A DNA stretch of 64,000 nt from Cystobacter ferrugineus (GCF_001887355.1 NZ_MPIN01000001.1:611632-675631); one strand, 5' to 3'. Shown: positions 43,801-52,663, numbered from the stretch's first letter. The notes: a model not told the origin generated them from the letters alone. Numbers and translations are program-made.

Positions 43801-46724
43801 GAGTCGGGGTTGCGCGGGTCGGTCTCGCCCGGGTCGACGGTGCCGTTGTGGTCCTTGTCCTCGATGCCATCCTTGATGCCATCGCCATCGGAGTCGGTGT
43901 TGAGCGGGTCGGTCTCGCCCGGGTCGACGGTGCCATTGCCGTTGGCGTCCTCGATGCCATCATTGATGCCGTCCCCGTCGGTGTCGGGGTTGTTCGGATC
44001 GGTCTCGCCCGGATCGACGACGCCGTTGTGGTTCTTGTCCTCGACGCTGTTGGGGAGGCCATCCTTGTCTGTATCGAGACCAATGACCCAGATCCACTGG
44101 GGCGGGCTCAGGTCCACGGCGCCAGGGAAGGTGCGGGCACGGACGCGGAAGGTGTACCGGCCATTGGGCAGATTGCTGTACGTGTAGAGGCCCTTCCTCG
44201 AGGTCGCGTCCGAGCACTTGATGAACGGGGCGCCGTTGAGGCTGCAGTCGAAGCTGTGGATGCCACTGCTCGCCGAGATGCCCGTGAACGTGAATTCGGC
44301 CGTCCCCGTGGTGGTGTTGGCCTCCGGGTGCTTGTCAATCGTCGTATCGGGCGGTTTGGCGTCGATGGTGAAGGGGACGCTCGCGGCGTCGCTGCGGTTG
44401 CCCGCCGCGTCCTGGGACGTGGCGCTGACGGTGTGGGGGCCATCCGCGAGCAGGGTCGAGATGAGCCACCACTTGCCCGAGCTGTCGGCGGTGGTGCGGC
44501 CAACCACCTGACCATCGACGCTCACGATGACCATGGAGTTGGGCTCGGCGGTGCCTTCGAAGGTGGGGCGCTGCGTGGTGAGAACGGCATTGGCCGTGGG
44601 CGCCGTGATGGTGGGGGTCACCGGCTTCTGCGTGTCCACCGTGAAGGCGCGGGGATCCGTCGGATCACTCGTGCCCTCGCTGTTCGTGGCCACCGCCGTG
44701 ACACTGTGGGCGCCATCGCCCAGGGTCGTCGAGACGCAGGACCAGGTGCCCGAGTCCGTGGTCGTGGCGGTGCAGAGGGCGGTGTTGTTCTCGTAGACGG
44801 TGACCGTGGTGCCCGGCAGCGCGGTTCCGCTGTACGTGGGCTGCGTGGTCGACACGATGGAGCCCTGGGCCGGCGTCTGGATGACGGGCCTCGGGACGAT
44901 GGCGATCTCGATGTCCGTGGGGCCCTGCCCATCCGGGTTGCGCGAGGGCGTGTCCACGGGCTCGATGCCCAGCACGCCGCCAGCGGTGATGATGGCCTGG
45001 TTCTCCACCCTGCCATTGCTGGCGTCGGTCCTGACCTTCATCTGGAAGGAGATGCTGGTCCTCTCGGGCACGTCCCCGGGGCGGAGGACGCCCTTGAGCT
45101 GGCCGCCCTTGTTGTGGGTGGCCCCCTTGCCCAGGTAGACGGTGAGGGTTTGCGTGGTGGCGTCGTAGTGGCCCACGTCGTCGCCCTTGGCGTCCGTCAG
45201 CGGGCCCGGCACCTGGGTGTCGCTCGCCGCCACGGTCAGCAGCTTGAGCGAGTCCGGCACGTACTCGAGCTTGTCGGTGGGCAGCTTGTCGTTGACGACC
45301 GTGTCGCGCGAGATGTCATCCCCGATGTTCTCGGTGGAGATGGTGTACTCGATGATGTCGCCGGGGCGCACGGTGCCATCCGTGCGGGAGAGGTTCTTGG
45401 CGGACTTGATGGTGTTGACGAAGTCCGGGGCCTGGGTGGTGATGGAGGTGATGAAGCCGGCGAGCCAGAAGATGTCGCCGTTGGGCTTGGTGGAGGCGGC
45501 GGCGGTGGCGTTCCGGGCACCCGAGGCCACGGTGACATCCACCACGTCGATGTCCATGCCGGACATGCTGTTGGGCGTGCCGGTGAGTTGCGGCCGGTCG
45601 TCGCGGTGGCTGATGGGGTATGCGTCGAAGATGCCGTCCGCGCCCGCGTTGGCGAGCGAGAGCGGCGTGTCCGTGGTGGTCTTGCCGCCCTTCGTGGTCC
45701 ACGAGCGCGTGCTGTTGAAGAAGTTGTCCACCGGGTTGAGATCGTTGCTGATGATCTTGCCGTTGAACGAGAAGTTGTCGCCGTCGTCGTTGTCGGGCTC
45801 GTCACCCTCGAAGGCGACGACGCCCAGCTTGGCGTCCACGGCGTAGTTCGGCACGTAGAAGCCATCGAGGGTGAAGCTGGTGACATTGCTGCCCGACACG
45901 ATGCGCATGCTGTCGAAGAGCTTCAGGTGCCGCTTGGTCGCGCCCGGCACCTCGTAGAAGACCGCCATCCACCAGCCGTCGAAGATGAACTCGCCGCCGC
46001 CATCGATGGTGTCCAGGTTGATGGCCTGCACGTCACTGACCTGGTAGCGGCCCGCGCCGTACTGCCGCACGACGTCCGTGATGTCCGCGGTGGACTGGTA
46101 GTGATACTCGGTCCCCGTCGAGTAATAGAAGGCGTAGTCATCGGCGACGATGCTCTTCTCGAAGCCGGCCACGCCCGGGCGGGACAGCCGGGCGTTGGGG
46201 TCCGCTTTCTGGACCTTGTCGCCGCTTTTCGCGTTGAAGCGTGTGGCCGCCCAGTACAGGCGCGCATGGACGACCCTGGCGCCAGCGGGCAGCGATAGCG
46301 CCGCCTGGCTCTGGGCGCTCGTCGGAGCGATGCCAGTGTTGGTGGCCGGGGGCGCCGGCTGGGTGGTGGCGCCAGTGCTCTCGACCGTCCAGTCGTTCAG
46401 GGTCCAGAAGAAGTCTGGAGAGGTGTCTCGCTTATTGCAGGCGGGTTCTCCGGGGAGGCCGCTGCCCATCGGCGGCATCCGGCCGATGAGGGGCCGGGGC
46501 GTTGTTTCCGGGCGGCAGTCCTGCGCGAGCGTGTTGCCGATGAGGGCGAAGTCGCCGCGCAGGTCCTGCTCGAAGCGCAGCTTCGGCGGATCGTTGCTCT
46601 TGGGTTGGGCCTGAGCGCTTCCAGCCACCAGGGACAGCGCGACGGCGAGCAACAGCGCCGAGGCACTCGTGCCCCACGCGGAGTCGCGCGGAGACGTCGG
46701 AGAGGGCGAGGAGGGATTTCTCAT
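40833..46724 (-). CDS. Giant surface protein: DUF11, Ig-like and acidic repeats, MYXO-CTERM-like segment, barrel and OmpA domain
   Basis: A protein of 1963 residues with a signal peptide ending AGSAQAQ. After an N-domain (about 40-430) come a DUF11-like repeat (431-601), bacterial Ig-like domains (611-790) and about 15 acidic DTDGDGxxDG repeats (880-1310). Near 1315-1345 is a Cys-containing helix-plus-Arg tail (GCSTSGGAP, LAWLTMALLGLPWLRSRR) like a MYXO-CTERM sorting signal, then a second signal-like segment ending APAADAQ. Next come a probable outer-membrane beta-barrel (1385-1655), calcium-type TSP3 repeats (1690-1828) and an OmpA peptidoglycan-binding domain (1840-1955; GHTDNHGND, NRRVEF). 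It may anchor an adhesin to the cell wall. Start at 46724 or 46772. Confidence 0.85.
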   Translation of the reverse strand: MRNPSSPSPTSPRDSAWGTSASALLLAVALSLVAGSAQAQPKSNDPPKLRFEQDLRGDFALIGNTLAQDCRPETTPRPLIGRMPPMGSGLPGEPACNKRDTSPDFFWTLNDWTVESTGATTQPAPPATNTGIAPTSAQSQAALSLPAGARVVHARLYWAATRFNAKSGDKVQKADPNARLSRPGVAGFEKSIVADDYAFYYSTGTEYHYQSTADITDVVRQYGAGRYQVSDVQAINLDTIDGGGEFIFDGWWMAVFYEVPGATKRHLKLFDSMRIVSGSNVTSFTLDGFYVPNYAVDAKLGVVAFEGDEPDNDDGDNFSFNGKIISNDLNPVDNFFNSTRSWTTKGGKTTTDTPLSLANAGADGIFDAYPISHRDDRPQLTGTPNSMSGMDIDVVDVTVASGARNATAAASTKPNGDIFWLAGFITSITTQAPDFVNTIKSAKNLSRTDGTVRPGDIIEYTISTENIGDDISRDTVVNDKLPTDKLEYVPDSLKLLTVAASDTQVPGPLTDAKGDDVGHYDATTQTLTVYLGKGATHNKGGQLKGVLRPGDVPERTSISFQMKVRTDASNGRVENQAIITAGGVLGIEPVDTPSRNPDGQGPTDIEIAIVPRPVIQTPAQGSIVSTTQPTYSGTALPGTTVTVYENNTALCTATTTDSGTWSCVSTTLGDGAHSVTAVATNSEGTSDPTDPRAFTVDTQKPVTPTITAPTANAVLTTQRPTFEGTAEPNSMVIVSVDGQVVGRTTADSSGKWWLISTLLADGPHTVSATSQDAAGNRSDAASVPFTIDAKPPDTTIDKHPEANTTTGTAEFTFTGISASSGIHSFDCSLNGAPFIKCSDATSRKGLYTYSNLPNGRYTFRVRARTFPGAVDLSPPQWIWVIGLDTDKDGLPNSVEDKNHNGVVDPGETDPNNPDTDGDGINDGIEDANGNGTVDPGETDPLNTDSDGDGIKDGIEDKDHNGTVDPGETDPRNPDSDYGGVPDGIEDRNHDGIVDPGETDPRDASDDVTRDTDGDGIIDVIEQATNTDPNNPDTDGDGILDGVEDRNHNGTVDPGETDPRKADSDGDGIPDGVEDKNHDGTVDPGETDPRKTDSDADGLPDGLEDKNHDGKVDEGETDPRNPDTDGGGVIDGAEDKNHNGQVDEDETDPLNPADDDPTRDTDGDGITDNIEVATGTDPNNPDSDGDGILDGIEDKNHDGIVDPGETDPRKADTDGGGVPDGVEDKNHNGTVDPGETDPLDPADDKFATDSDGDGLSDGVELDHGTDPNNPDTDGDGLSDGEEDANHNGTVDDGETDPRNRDTDGGGTSDGEEKKAHTNPLDGNDDLLLGGRGCSTSGGAPLAWLTMALLGLPWLRSRRASRPGVLGGLLGLAGVLSAPAADAQVVSPSPLSQSIDVQRYKPGPGATDILGVHGARVDHHLGWHLGASVNYASNPLGFYNPATDRYVYELVAHQATLDVMGSLSLWNRFELGVVLPITYQSSESGAGFTPAFAQGVAGAGLGDVRLVPKLNLVSSENFGLGLVVPVLLPSAGGEAFRGGAGVSARPQLIAEWGRDRGARLVANLGASIQRAEQLRNLRTGTELMYALGAQIPFTEKLALRANLAGSYGLNHTGFGALPLEVLAALQYRFSPGLSAHVGGGPGLTRGYGTPAFRVFAGIDWHQPGERASAAPAAAPTPEAAAEEAAEAAPAPEAAPVDTDGDGIPDTADQCPAKAEDKDGFEDQDGCPDRDNDKDGRPDVTDRCPNEPETVNRFQDEDGCPDEAPAKDSDGDGLLDSQDKCPLQAEDKDGFQDEDGCPDPDNDQDGVPDTRDQCPNEPEVINGVKDEDGCPDQGKSKVRLESNRIAILDKVYFATARDVILPKSFSLLKQVASVLKANPRIELLRVEGHTDNHGNDASNLRLSQRRADKVRAFLIREGIAGERLDAVGFGETRPVDNNKKASGRESNRRVEFNILKMSGQDVQKTP
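42800..44085 (-). repeat. In-frame tandem repeats coding acidic calcium-type units
   Basis: About 15 imperfect repeats, most of 90 bp (30 codons, core DTDGDGILDGVEDRNHNG then VDPGETDPR) with some of 66 bp (22 codons). All keep the reading frame. Each unit has the Asp spacing of a calcium-binding loop. DNA-level similarity is high enough to allow slippage or recombination between units. Confidence 0.85.
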
Positions 46725-46942
46725 GAAGGCACTGAGGTTGAATCGGGGAGAAGAACGGCTCGCGGCGCTCATGCTGCAAAGCGGACGCCACGGCCCATTT
46801 CGCCGTTCAGCCTATGTCAGTGCCCACCTGGGCCGCGAATCCGGGGCCTCTTCGCATTGCTTTTTCCAGAAGCCGTCCAGAACACCGCGCATTGTGGGGA
46901 ATCCAGGTCGGGGGCTCGCCGGGCTCGGGAGCGTGGCGGAAC

Positions 46943-46975
46943 GCCCCTGTGGCGAATCGCCACGCGTCCAGGGGC
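46943..46975. repeat. Nested inverted repeat in the divergent gap 46725-47034
   Basis: GTGGCGA-A-TCGCCAC (46949-46963) is a perfect 15-bp palindrome. Around it GCCCCTG (46943-46949) and CAGGGGC (46969-46975) form an outer pair. It lies in the 310-bp gap between the divergent giant surface gene and the TPR gene, 60 bp before the latter. It could be an operator or a leader hairpin. The rest of the gap shows no gene. Confidence 0.4.
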
Positions 46976-47034
46976 CTCATCGGCTGGCCTCACCGGCGCG
47001 CGGAACCGGGGTCGCCTGATATGAGAGCCCACTC

Positions 47035-47838
47035 ATGAGTTACGGCTGGCTGTTGTGGATGGTGCTCGCGCGGGTGACGGGCAGTCCGGTGCTGTCGGCA
47101 CTGGGCATCTTGGGGGTGCTGTGGGCGGTGGGGCGCTACAGCATGATTCTGCCCGGCCCCTTGCGGCTGCTGGGGCGGTGGCGGCGCGCGGCGGCGCTGC
47201 GCAGAACGTTGCACGTCAATCCACATGACCGGCGGGCGCGCTACGAGCTGGCGGAGCTGTGGGTGGGCTGGGGCCGGTACGCGGCGGCGGTGGAGGTGCT
47301 CAAGCCCAACCTGGAGGCGGGGGACGAGGACGTGGCCACGCTCTTCCTGCTGGGCGTGGCCTACCTGGGCGCGGGCGACACGGCCCGGGGCGAGCTGCTG
47401 CTGGACGAGGCCGAGAAGCTCGACCCCCGTCACCAGATGGGGGCCATCGACCTGGAGCGGGGGCGCTTCCGCCTGGCGCGCGGCGACTTCCCGCGTGCCA
47501 TGGAAGCCCTGCGGCGCGTGCGCGAGGCGCGCCCGGGCACGGTGGAGGGGCGGGTGCTGCTGGCGCGCGCCCTGGAGCGCGGTGGCCAGGACGGCGAGGC
47601 GGCCCTGCTGCGCGAGGAGGCCTGGAAGGAGTACGTGGCCGCGCCCTCCTTCCAGCGCCGCCGCGAGCGGCTGTGGGCGTGGCGGGCGCGCCCCAGCCGG
47701 CCCCTGGCCTACGCGGTGGTGCTCGGGCTGGCCCTCGTCCTCGTCGGCTCGCTGCTGGGCCGGATGGCGGATTCCGCCTCGCGCTGGGAAGCGGACGAGC
47801 AGGCCTGGGTGTCGGACGAGCCCGGCGACGGGGAGTAG
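47035..47838 (+). CDS. Membrane protein with TPR repeats
   Basis: A 267-residue protein with hydrophobic segments at both ends (about 5-35 and 222-245). Between them are four TPR-like helical pairs (ARYELAELWVGWGRYAAAVEVL, then DVATLFLLGVAYLGAGDTARGELLL split by its turn, AIDLERGRFRLARGDF). TPRs mediate protein contacts, so a scaffold at the inner membrane is likely. The strong ATG 47035 follows GAGAGCCCACTC. It is followed after 43 bp by the DUF4388/DnaJ gene and the two are probably one operon, both with TPRs. Confidence 0.75.
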   Translation: MSYGWLLWMVLARVTGSPVLSALGILGVLWAVGRYSMILPGPLRLLGRWRRAAALRRTLHVNPHDRRARYELAELWVGWGRYAAAVEVLKPNLEAGDEDVATLFLLGVAYLGAGDTARGELLLDEAEKLDPRHQMGAIDLERGRFRLARGDFPRAMEALRRVREARPGTVEGRVLLARALERGGQDGEAALLREEAWKEYVAAPSFQRRRERLWAWRARPSRPLAYAVVLGLALVLVGSLLGRMADSASRWEADEQAWVSDEPGDGE

Positions 47839-47881
47839 GTGGGGCGGCTTTCGCGGGGAAAAACCGCTACGCTGAGGAACC

Positions 47882-49441
47882 ATGTTTTCGACCCCCGCCC
47901 AGGTCCTGAGGCAGCGCGAGGGGGCGCTCGCCGAGACGCCATTCCCCCTGCTGTTGCACGCGCTGGCCGTGGAGGAGCGCACGTGCACGCTGGAGCTCAA
48001 GGTGCGCCAGCGCGAGAAGCGCATCACCTTCGAGGACGGCGCGCCCGTGGCGAGCTCCAGCAACCTGCTGCACGAGACGCTGGGCAAGTTCCTGGTGGAC
48101 AAGGGCAAGCTGTCGGAGGCGGACTACCAGAAGACGCTCGCCGAGAGCGTGAGCACGGAGGTGCCCTTCGGCGGATTGGTGGTGCAGAAGGGGCTCATCA
48201 GCCCGTTCGACCTGTACAAGCAGATGCAGGCGAACATGGCGATGACGCTCTTGGACTGCTTCCGCTGGACGGACGCGCGCTACCGGCTCATCGCCGACAT
48301 CGAGCCGCCGGACACCAGCGTGCGGATGAACACCGCGCAGCTCATCCTCACGGGCATCGCCAACGTGATGCCCTTCGACGAGGTGGCCACGCACTTCACC
48401 TTCACGGATGACCGGCGCTTCGCCCAGGTGCCGGGCATCGAGGGGCCCAAGCTGTCCGCCAAGGACGCGCGGCTGTTCCAGGCGCTGCGCTTCCGGCCCA
48501 CCTTCCCCGAGCTGATGGAGCGCTCGGGCATGGACACCGACGCCACGCTGCGCCGGCTCTATGCCTTCTGCCTGCTGGGGCTCGCGGACTTCGTGGAGGA
48601 GGTGGATGCGCGCCGGCCCGCCGCGACGGGGCCCGTCGCGGTGCCCGCCATGCCGCCCGGTCCCGCCCTGACGCCGCTGCCCGGCACCCTGGAGACGGTG
48701 GAGGCCCGGCCCCAGGGCATCCCCTTCTCCGACGAGGACGAGGCCGTGAAGAACGAGCTGCTCAGCGTCTTCCTGTCCCACCGCAGCCAGGATCCGTTCG
48801 ATCTGCTGGGCGTGCCGGAGAACGTGCAGCCGGTGGCGCTGCGCAAGGCCTTCCTGGCGTTGGCGGACAAGTTCTCTCCCCTGCGCTTCCACTCGGCGGA
48901 CCTCAAGGAGAAGGCCGAGGGGCTGCTCACGGCGTACGCGCGGGCGTACGGGGCGCTCACCGAGGTGGAGCAGGCGGCGCTGTGGCGCAAGCGGCGCCAG
49001 GCGGCGCGCGAGAAGAAGGTGAACACGGGCCGGCCCTCGACGGCGGAGCAGTTCCGCATCCGCACGGATCTGCTGGACGCGAGCACCCAGTTCGAAGAGG
49101 CGATGAAGCGGCTCAAGGCGGAGAACTTCGCGGGCGCGTTCGAGTACTTCGAGTACGCCTGCGACATCGATCCCAAGCCCCTGTACCGGGCCCACCGCGC
49201 GTGGGCGCGCTACCTGATGAAGCCCGAGTCCCACGGCAAGCTGGCGCTGCAGGAGCTGCAGGACGTGCTCAAGCAGGAGCCCGGGTGCGAGGAGGGGTGG
49301 TTCTTCCTGGGCGAGGTGTCCCGGGGCGAGGGCCAGTGGGCGCAGGCCGAGGATGCCTACCGCAAGGCCTTCAAGATCAACCCGAAGAACCGCCAGTACG
49401 TGGACCTCGTCCAGGAGACGATGAAGCGCGTGAAGCGCTGA
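47882..49441 (+). CDS. DUF4388-like, DnaJ-like and TPR multidomain protein
   Basis: A 519-residue cytosolic protein. The N-terminal part (about 10-250) resembles the DUF4388/PATAN module of deltaproteobacterial signalling proteins (ETPFPLLLHALAVEERTCTL, ITFEDGAPVASSSN, ETLGKFLVDKGKLSEADY). A central J-like domain (about 300-375; DPFDLLGVPENVQPVALRKAF) lacks the HPD tripeptide, reading KFSPLRFH instead, so it is unlikely to stimulate Hsp70. The C-terminal part has two TPRs (FEEAMKRLKAENFAGAFEYF, WAQAEDAYRKAFKINPKNRQ). A signalling adaptor is inferred. Confidence 0.75.
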   Translation: MFSTPAQVLRQREGALAETPFPLLLHALAVEERTCTLELKVRQREKRITFEDGAPVASSSNLLHETLGKFLVDKGKLSEADYQKTLAESVSTEVPFGGLVVQKGLISPFDLYKQMQANMAMTLLDCFRWTDARYRLIADIEPPDTSVRMNTAQLILTGIANVMPFDEVATHFTFTDDRRFAQVPGIEGPKLSAKDARLFQALRFRPTFPELMERSGMDTDATLRRLYAFCLLGLADFVEEVDARRPAATGPVAVPAMPPGPALTPLPGTLETVEARPQGIPFSDEDEAVKNELLSVFLSHRSQDPFDLLGVPENVQPVALRKAFLALADKFSPLRFHSADLKEKAEGLLTAYARAYGALTEVEQAALWRKRRQAAREKKVNTGRPSTAEQFRIRTDLLDASTQFEEAMKRLKAENFAGAFEYFEYACDIDPKPLYRAHRAWARYLMKPESHGKLALQELQDVLKQEPGCEEGWFFLGEVSRGEGQWAQAEDAYRKAFKINPKNRQYVDLVQETMKRVKR

Positions 49442-49446
49442 GCCCG

Positions 49447-49474
49447 GTGCACGTTTCAGTGCACGTCAGTGCAC
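49447..49474. repeat. Three GTGCAC palindromes between convergent genes
   Basis: GTGCAC occurs at 49447-49452, 49459-49464 and 49469-49474, the last inside the end of the stress-protein gene. Pairs can fold into small hairpins, but no T-run follows on either strand, so a terminator role is doubtful. Confidence 0.3.
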
Positions 49475-49897
49475 GACGGTGACGGGGCGGCCGGCGAGCT
49501 GGAGGACCCGGTCGCTCACCGAGCCGAGCAACCACCTGCCGCCCGCGTTGAGCCCGCGGGCGCCCACGACGATGTGATCCGCCCCGAGCTTGTCCGCCAT
49601 GGCGACGATGGTGTCGGCGGGGCGGCCAATCTCCACCACCTTCTCCACCTGGGCCGAGGGCAGATCCGCGGCCACCTCGTCGAGCAGGCGCCGCACGGCG
49701 GCGAGCTCCTCGGGGCTGCGCGAGGCGCCGGAGATGAGCTCCGCGTCCATGAAGCCCAAGGGCAGGACGCGGGGCGGCTCGAGCACGAAGAGCAAGGTGA
49801 CGCGGGCGCGGGTCTGCTGGGCGAGGTCATGCCCGAAGCGGGCCGCCTTGCGCGAGGTGTCCGAGCCGTCGATCGCGACGAGGATGTGCTGAATCAC
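49466..49897 (-). CDS. Universal stress protein (UspA family)
   Basis: A 143-residue cytosolic protein. It starts IQHILVAIDGSDTSRKA and ends with the ATP-binding loop GARGLNAGGRWLLGSVSDRVL followed by PVTVVH; the G-2x-G-9x-G-S spacing places it among ATP-binding Usp proteins. It probably dimerises and acts under starvation or redox stress. The start is GTG 49897 with the ideal ribosome site AGGAGGGC. Longer readings upstream are Pro/Arg-rich and not credible. Confidence 0.92.
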   Translation of the reverse strand: MIQHILVAIDGSDTSRKAARFGHDLAQQTRARVTLLFVLEPPRVLPLGFMDAELISGASRSPEELAAVRRLLDEVAADLPSAQVEKVVEIGRPADTIVAMADKLGADHIVVGARGLNAGGRWLLGSVSDRVLQLAGRPVTVVH

Positions 49898-50060
49898 GTC
49901 CGCCCTCCTGCTGGATGAGGAGCCCGGGTCCAGGGGCCCCTCTTCTTCAGGGTGGGGCGGGACGCGCCAGGGGCAAGCCGGGCCGTGGACGAGAAGCGGG
50001 GGAGCGGGCCAGGGTCCGCCGCCCCGAGCGCGGGGCGGGGAGGCGCTCACGGCACCCCTG

Positions 50061-50098
50061 AAATACAAAAGGCCCGGCCTCACGAGGAGACCAGGCCT
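50061..50098 (-). terminator. Rho-independent terminator of the cold-shock gene
   Basis: Read on the minus strand, AGGCCTGGTCTC and GAGGCCGGGCCT form a 12-bp stem with two G-U pairs and a 5-nt loop, followed by TTTTGTATTT. It lies 22 bp after the cspA-like stop. Confidence 0.9.
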
Positions 50099-50120
50099 GA
50101 TGCGGATTCAGCGCCTCAGC

Positions 50121-50324
50121 TCAGATCGGGCGGACGTTCTGCGCCTGCAGACCCTTGGGGCCACGGGCGACGTCGAACTCGACCCGCTGTCCCTCGGCCA
50201 GGGTACGGAAGCCTTCGGTCTGAATCGCGGTGTGGTGGCAGAAGAGATCCTCGCCCCCGCCCTCCTGCGTGATGAAACCGAAGCCCTTCGCGTCGTTGAA
50301 CCACTTCACGGTACCAGTTGCCAT
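50121..50324 (-). CDS. cspA: Cold-shock protein (CspA family)
   Basis: A 67-residue single-strand nucleic-acid chaperone of the CSD fold. RNP1 is KGFGFI (within [15 protein letters not shown]), RNP2 is DLFCHHTAI, where most members have Val in place of Cys. The end [15 protein letters not shown] is standard. It has its own terminator. The 128 bp upstream of it leave room for a long untranslated leader, common for cold-shock genes, but no cold box was identified. Confidence 0.96.
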   Translation of the reverse strand: MATGTVKWFNDAKGFGFITQEGGGEDLFCHHTAIQTEGFRTLAEGQRVEFDVARGPKGLQAQNVRPI

Positions 50325-50452
50325 TTCGTCGCGTCTTCTTTCTTGTCCGGCCGCATGAGTTGCACCGGAAGCCCCACTCAGCTCGAGTGTGACCGTTGCT
50401 ATATCCCACATCTGGGGGTGAATAGCCAGTGCCCGCCGGTGGATTCGTTCGC

Positions 50453-51931
50453 TCACTCGCCCTCGTCCTGGGCGGGCAGGCGTCCATCGCGCACGGCCTT
50501 GCGGAAGAGCTGGTAGTCGCGCTCGTTCTGGTCGGCGTAGGCGCGGGCGAAGCGGCACAGGGCGCGGTCGAAGACGTCCCCCCGGCCGAGGTAGCCCCGC
50601 AGCACCGCGGCGTCTCCTCCGCGCGCGTGGGCCCGGGCCAGCGTCCGGCCGCACAGGGCCGCGTACTGGCGCAGCCCCCGGGGCGATAGCCGCTCCACGT
50701 CCGTGGCGCCCTTCATGTCGCGAAGCTGCCGCACGTAGAAGTCGCGGCCGCCCACCCGGCACCAGCCGAGGAAGATGTCACTGGCGGCCTGCATGAGCCG
50801 CTGCCCCTCCACCACGCGTTGCCCCGCGTTGGGATGGAGGCTCGCGCCGGCGAAGGGCTCGAGCACCGAGGGGCCCGCCTCCTTCACCTGGAGGAAGAGC
50901 GGATCCCTCGCGTGCGCGCCGAGCAGCAGCGCGATGTAACAGCGCGTGCCCACGCTGCCCACGCCCACCACCTTGCGCGCCACGTCCACCACCTGGTAGC
51001 GCCGCACGAGCGTGCCGCGGTCCCCTTGGAGCGAGGACAGATAGCCCTCGCCCACCACCTGGAGCACCTCGGCGAGCAGCTCGGCGTGCTCGCGCGGGGG
51101 GTGCACCACCAGGGGCGGGTCGTCGATGATGCAGCGGCGGCCCTCGCGCAGCTCGGTGAGCTTGGGCAGGGTGGCCAGTTGCGTGCGCCGGCGCGCCTGG
51201 GCGAGCGTCCTCTCCGCGCTCGCCGGCTCCTTCTTGTAGAGCGTGTGGCGCAGCTCCTCGGCGTCCACGCGCGCGTACCACACGTCCAGGAAGGACCACT
51301 TGGACAGGGTGCGCATCCAGCGGCGGTAGCCGCGCACGCACGCCTCCACCGCCTCCTCGCACTGCGCCTCGGAGTCCCCGTTGGAGCGGCCCGCCACCCA
51401 GACGCTCACCGCCAGGCGCTTGAGATCCCACTCCCACGGCGCGGGCAGCGTCTCGTCGAAGTCGTTCACGTCGAAGACGAGGTTGCGCTCGGGGGTGGCG
51501 AACATGCCGAAGTTGGCCAGGTGCGCGTCGCCGCAGGCCTGGACCTTGAGGCCCACGCTGGGGGTGCGCGCCAGATCGTTGGCCATGAGCATCGCCGAGC
51601 CGCGCAGGAAGGCGAAGGGGTTCACCCCCATGCGCGCGTGGCGGATGGGCACCAGCGAGGGCAGTCTCCCCTCGTTGGACGCCTCCAGCAGGGCGATGGG
51701 ATCCGGCCGCGCCTTGTCCGCCTTCCAGAAGGCATGGGCCTCGCGCGGTGTCTTCTCTCGCAGGGCACGCCCCAGCCGCTTGCGCTCGGCGCGCACGGGG
51801 ATGTGCTCGGGCACGAGGGCGGGTCCCGCCTCGGGCTCCGTCAGATCGTGCTCGACCTCCACCGGCGGCGAGGCTCGGAGGACGCGAAGGCGGCGCGGGA
51901 GCCGGCGGCGGGCCTGGATGCGAGCGGACAT
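50453..51931 (-). CDS. DUF2252 family protein
   Basis: A 492-residue cytosolic protein of the DUF2252 family. It shows the conserved segments [48 protein letters not shown] and [20 protein letters not shown], here quoted in parts. GDAHLANF resembles the catalytic HxDxxxxN loop of aminoglycoside-kinase-like folds and DFDE the metal site, so a small-molecule kinase is suspected but unproven. Length is normal. It is a single gene with 107 bp to the divergent gene at 52039. Confidence 0.9.
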   Translation of the reverse strand: MSARIQARRRLPRRLRVLRASPPVEVEHDLTEPEAGPALVPEHIPVRAERKRLGRALREKTPREAHAFWKADKARPDPIALLEASNEGRLPSLVPIRHARMGVNPFAFLRGSAMLMANDLARTPSVGLKVQACGDAHLANFGMFATPERNLVFDVNDFDETLPAPWEWDLKRLAVSVWVAGRSNGDSEAQCEEAVEACVRGYRRWMRTLSKWSFLDVWYARVDAEELRHTLYKKEPASAERTLAQARRRTQLATLPKLTELREGRRCIIDDPPLVVHPPREHAELLAEVLQVVGEGYLSSLQGDRGTLVRRYQVVDVARKVVGVGSVGTRCYIALLLGAHARDPLFLQVKEAGPSVLEPFAGASLHPNAGQRVVEGQRLMQAASDIFLGWCRVGGRDFYVRQLRDMKGATDVERLSPRGLRQYAALCGRTLARAHARGGDAAVLRGYLGRGDVFDRALCRFARAYADQNERDYQLFRKAVRDGRLPAQDEGE

Positions 51932-52038
51932 GCGCTCAACCTAAGCACTCGCCCCTCCACCCGGAGGCACCCTCCACTGTTCAACCCGGAGCGGCACACG
52001 CTTCCCGGGCCCGGAGGGGGTGCTTAGCGTTGGCAGCC

Positions 52039-52641
52039 ATGAAGACCGTGTCCACGGCTGGCAGAGAACAGGGGCAGTCCAAGAGCGGCGGCGATCGGGA
52101 GTTGATCCTCAAGCTGGAGGAGCGCTTCCGGCGCATCACGCACCTGCTCTACGACACGCGCATTCCGGAGCATGTGCTGGACCAGGAACTGGTGCCCTAC
52201 CTGGGGGAGGACATCCGCTTCATCGACCCCTGGCAGACGGGGGCGGGGCGGGAGACCTACCGGCGCGGCGCCGCGGGCTTCCACTGCATGTTCCGCTTCG
52301 ACTTCGACATCCTCCAGCTCAACGTCCAACTGGAGCCGGGCAATGAGAAGGGGCGGGTGCTGGTCGACGGAACCATGAACCTGAGGCAGTTCGACTGGCT
52401 CTACGTCTATCCGCTGCGCACCTTCCTCGCCTACGACTTCTCCCTGGAGCGCCCCTTCACCGGCGGCGAGCCCCACCCCCTCATCCATCGGCACGAGGAG
52501 ATGTGGAGTCTGGGCGACATGATCGAGGCCGTGCCCGGGGTGGGCTGGGTCTACAAGACCCTCTTCCGGCCTGGCTTCAGCTACGGCTTCCTGGCGGCCT
52601 CCGCGCTCTGCCGCCGCAAGCAGCAGCGGAGCGCGGTGTAG
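52039..52641 (+). CDS. Hypothetical protein, DUF2358/NTF2-like
   Basis: A 200-residue protein. After about 20 disordered residues there is a helix (ILKLEERFRRITHLLY), then LVPYLGEDIRFIDPWQTGAGRE in two segments, a helix with Cys, and antiparallel strands (FDFDILQLNVQLE, GRVLVDGTMNLRQF). This resembles SnoaL/NTF2-like cone folds of the DUF2358 type. The end (VGWVYKTLFRPGFSYGFLAASALC) is hydrophobic and may touch the membrane. No catalytic residues can be named. It stands alone between opposing genes. Confidence 0.65.
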   Translation: MKTVSTAGREQGQSKSGGDRELILKLEERFRRITHLLYDTRIPEHVLDQELVPYLGEDIRFIDPWQTGAGRETYRRGAAGFHCMFRFDFDILQLNVQLEPGNEKGRVLVDGTMNLRQFDWLYVYPLRTFLAYDFSLERPFTGGEPHPLIHRHEEMWSLGDMIEAVPGVGWVYKTLFRPGFSYGFLAASALCRRKQQRSAV

Positions 52642-52663
52642 GCTCACGAGGCGGTGTGACTGA

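Noticed and set aside
42800-44085. Regularly spaced repeats that might suggest a CRISPR array
   Set aside because: The units are 66-90 bp, imperfect, have no unique spacers and stay in frame in a protein.
49898-50083. N-terminal extension of the universal stress protein
   Set aside because: The extension is Pro/Arg-rich and lacks a ribosome site, while GTG 49897 has AGGAGGGC in front.
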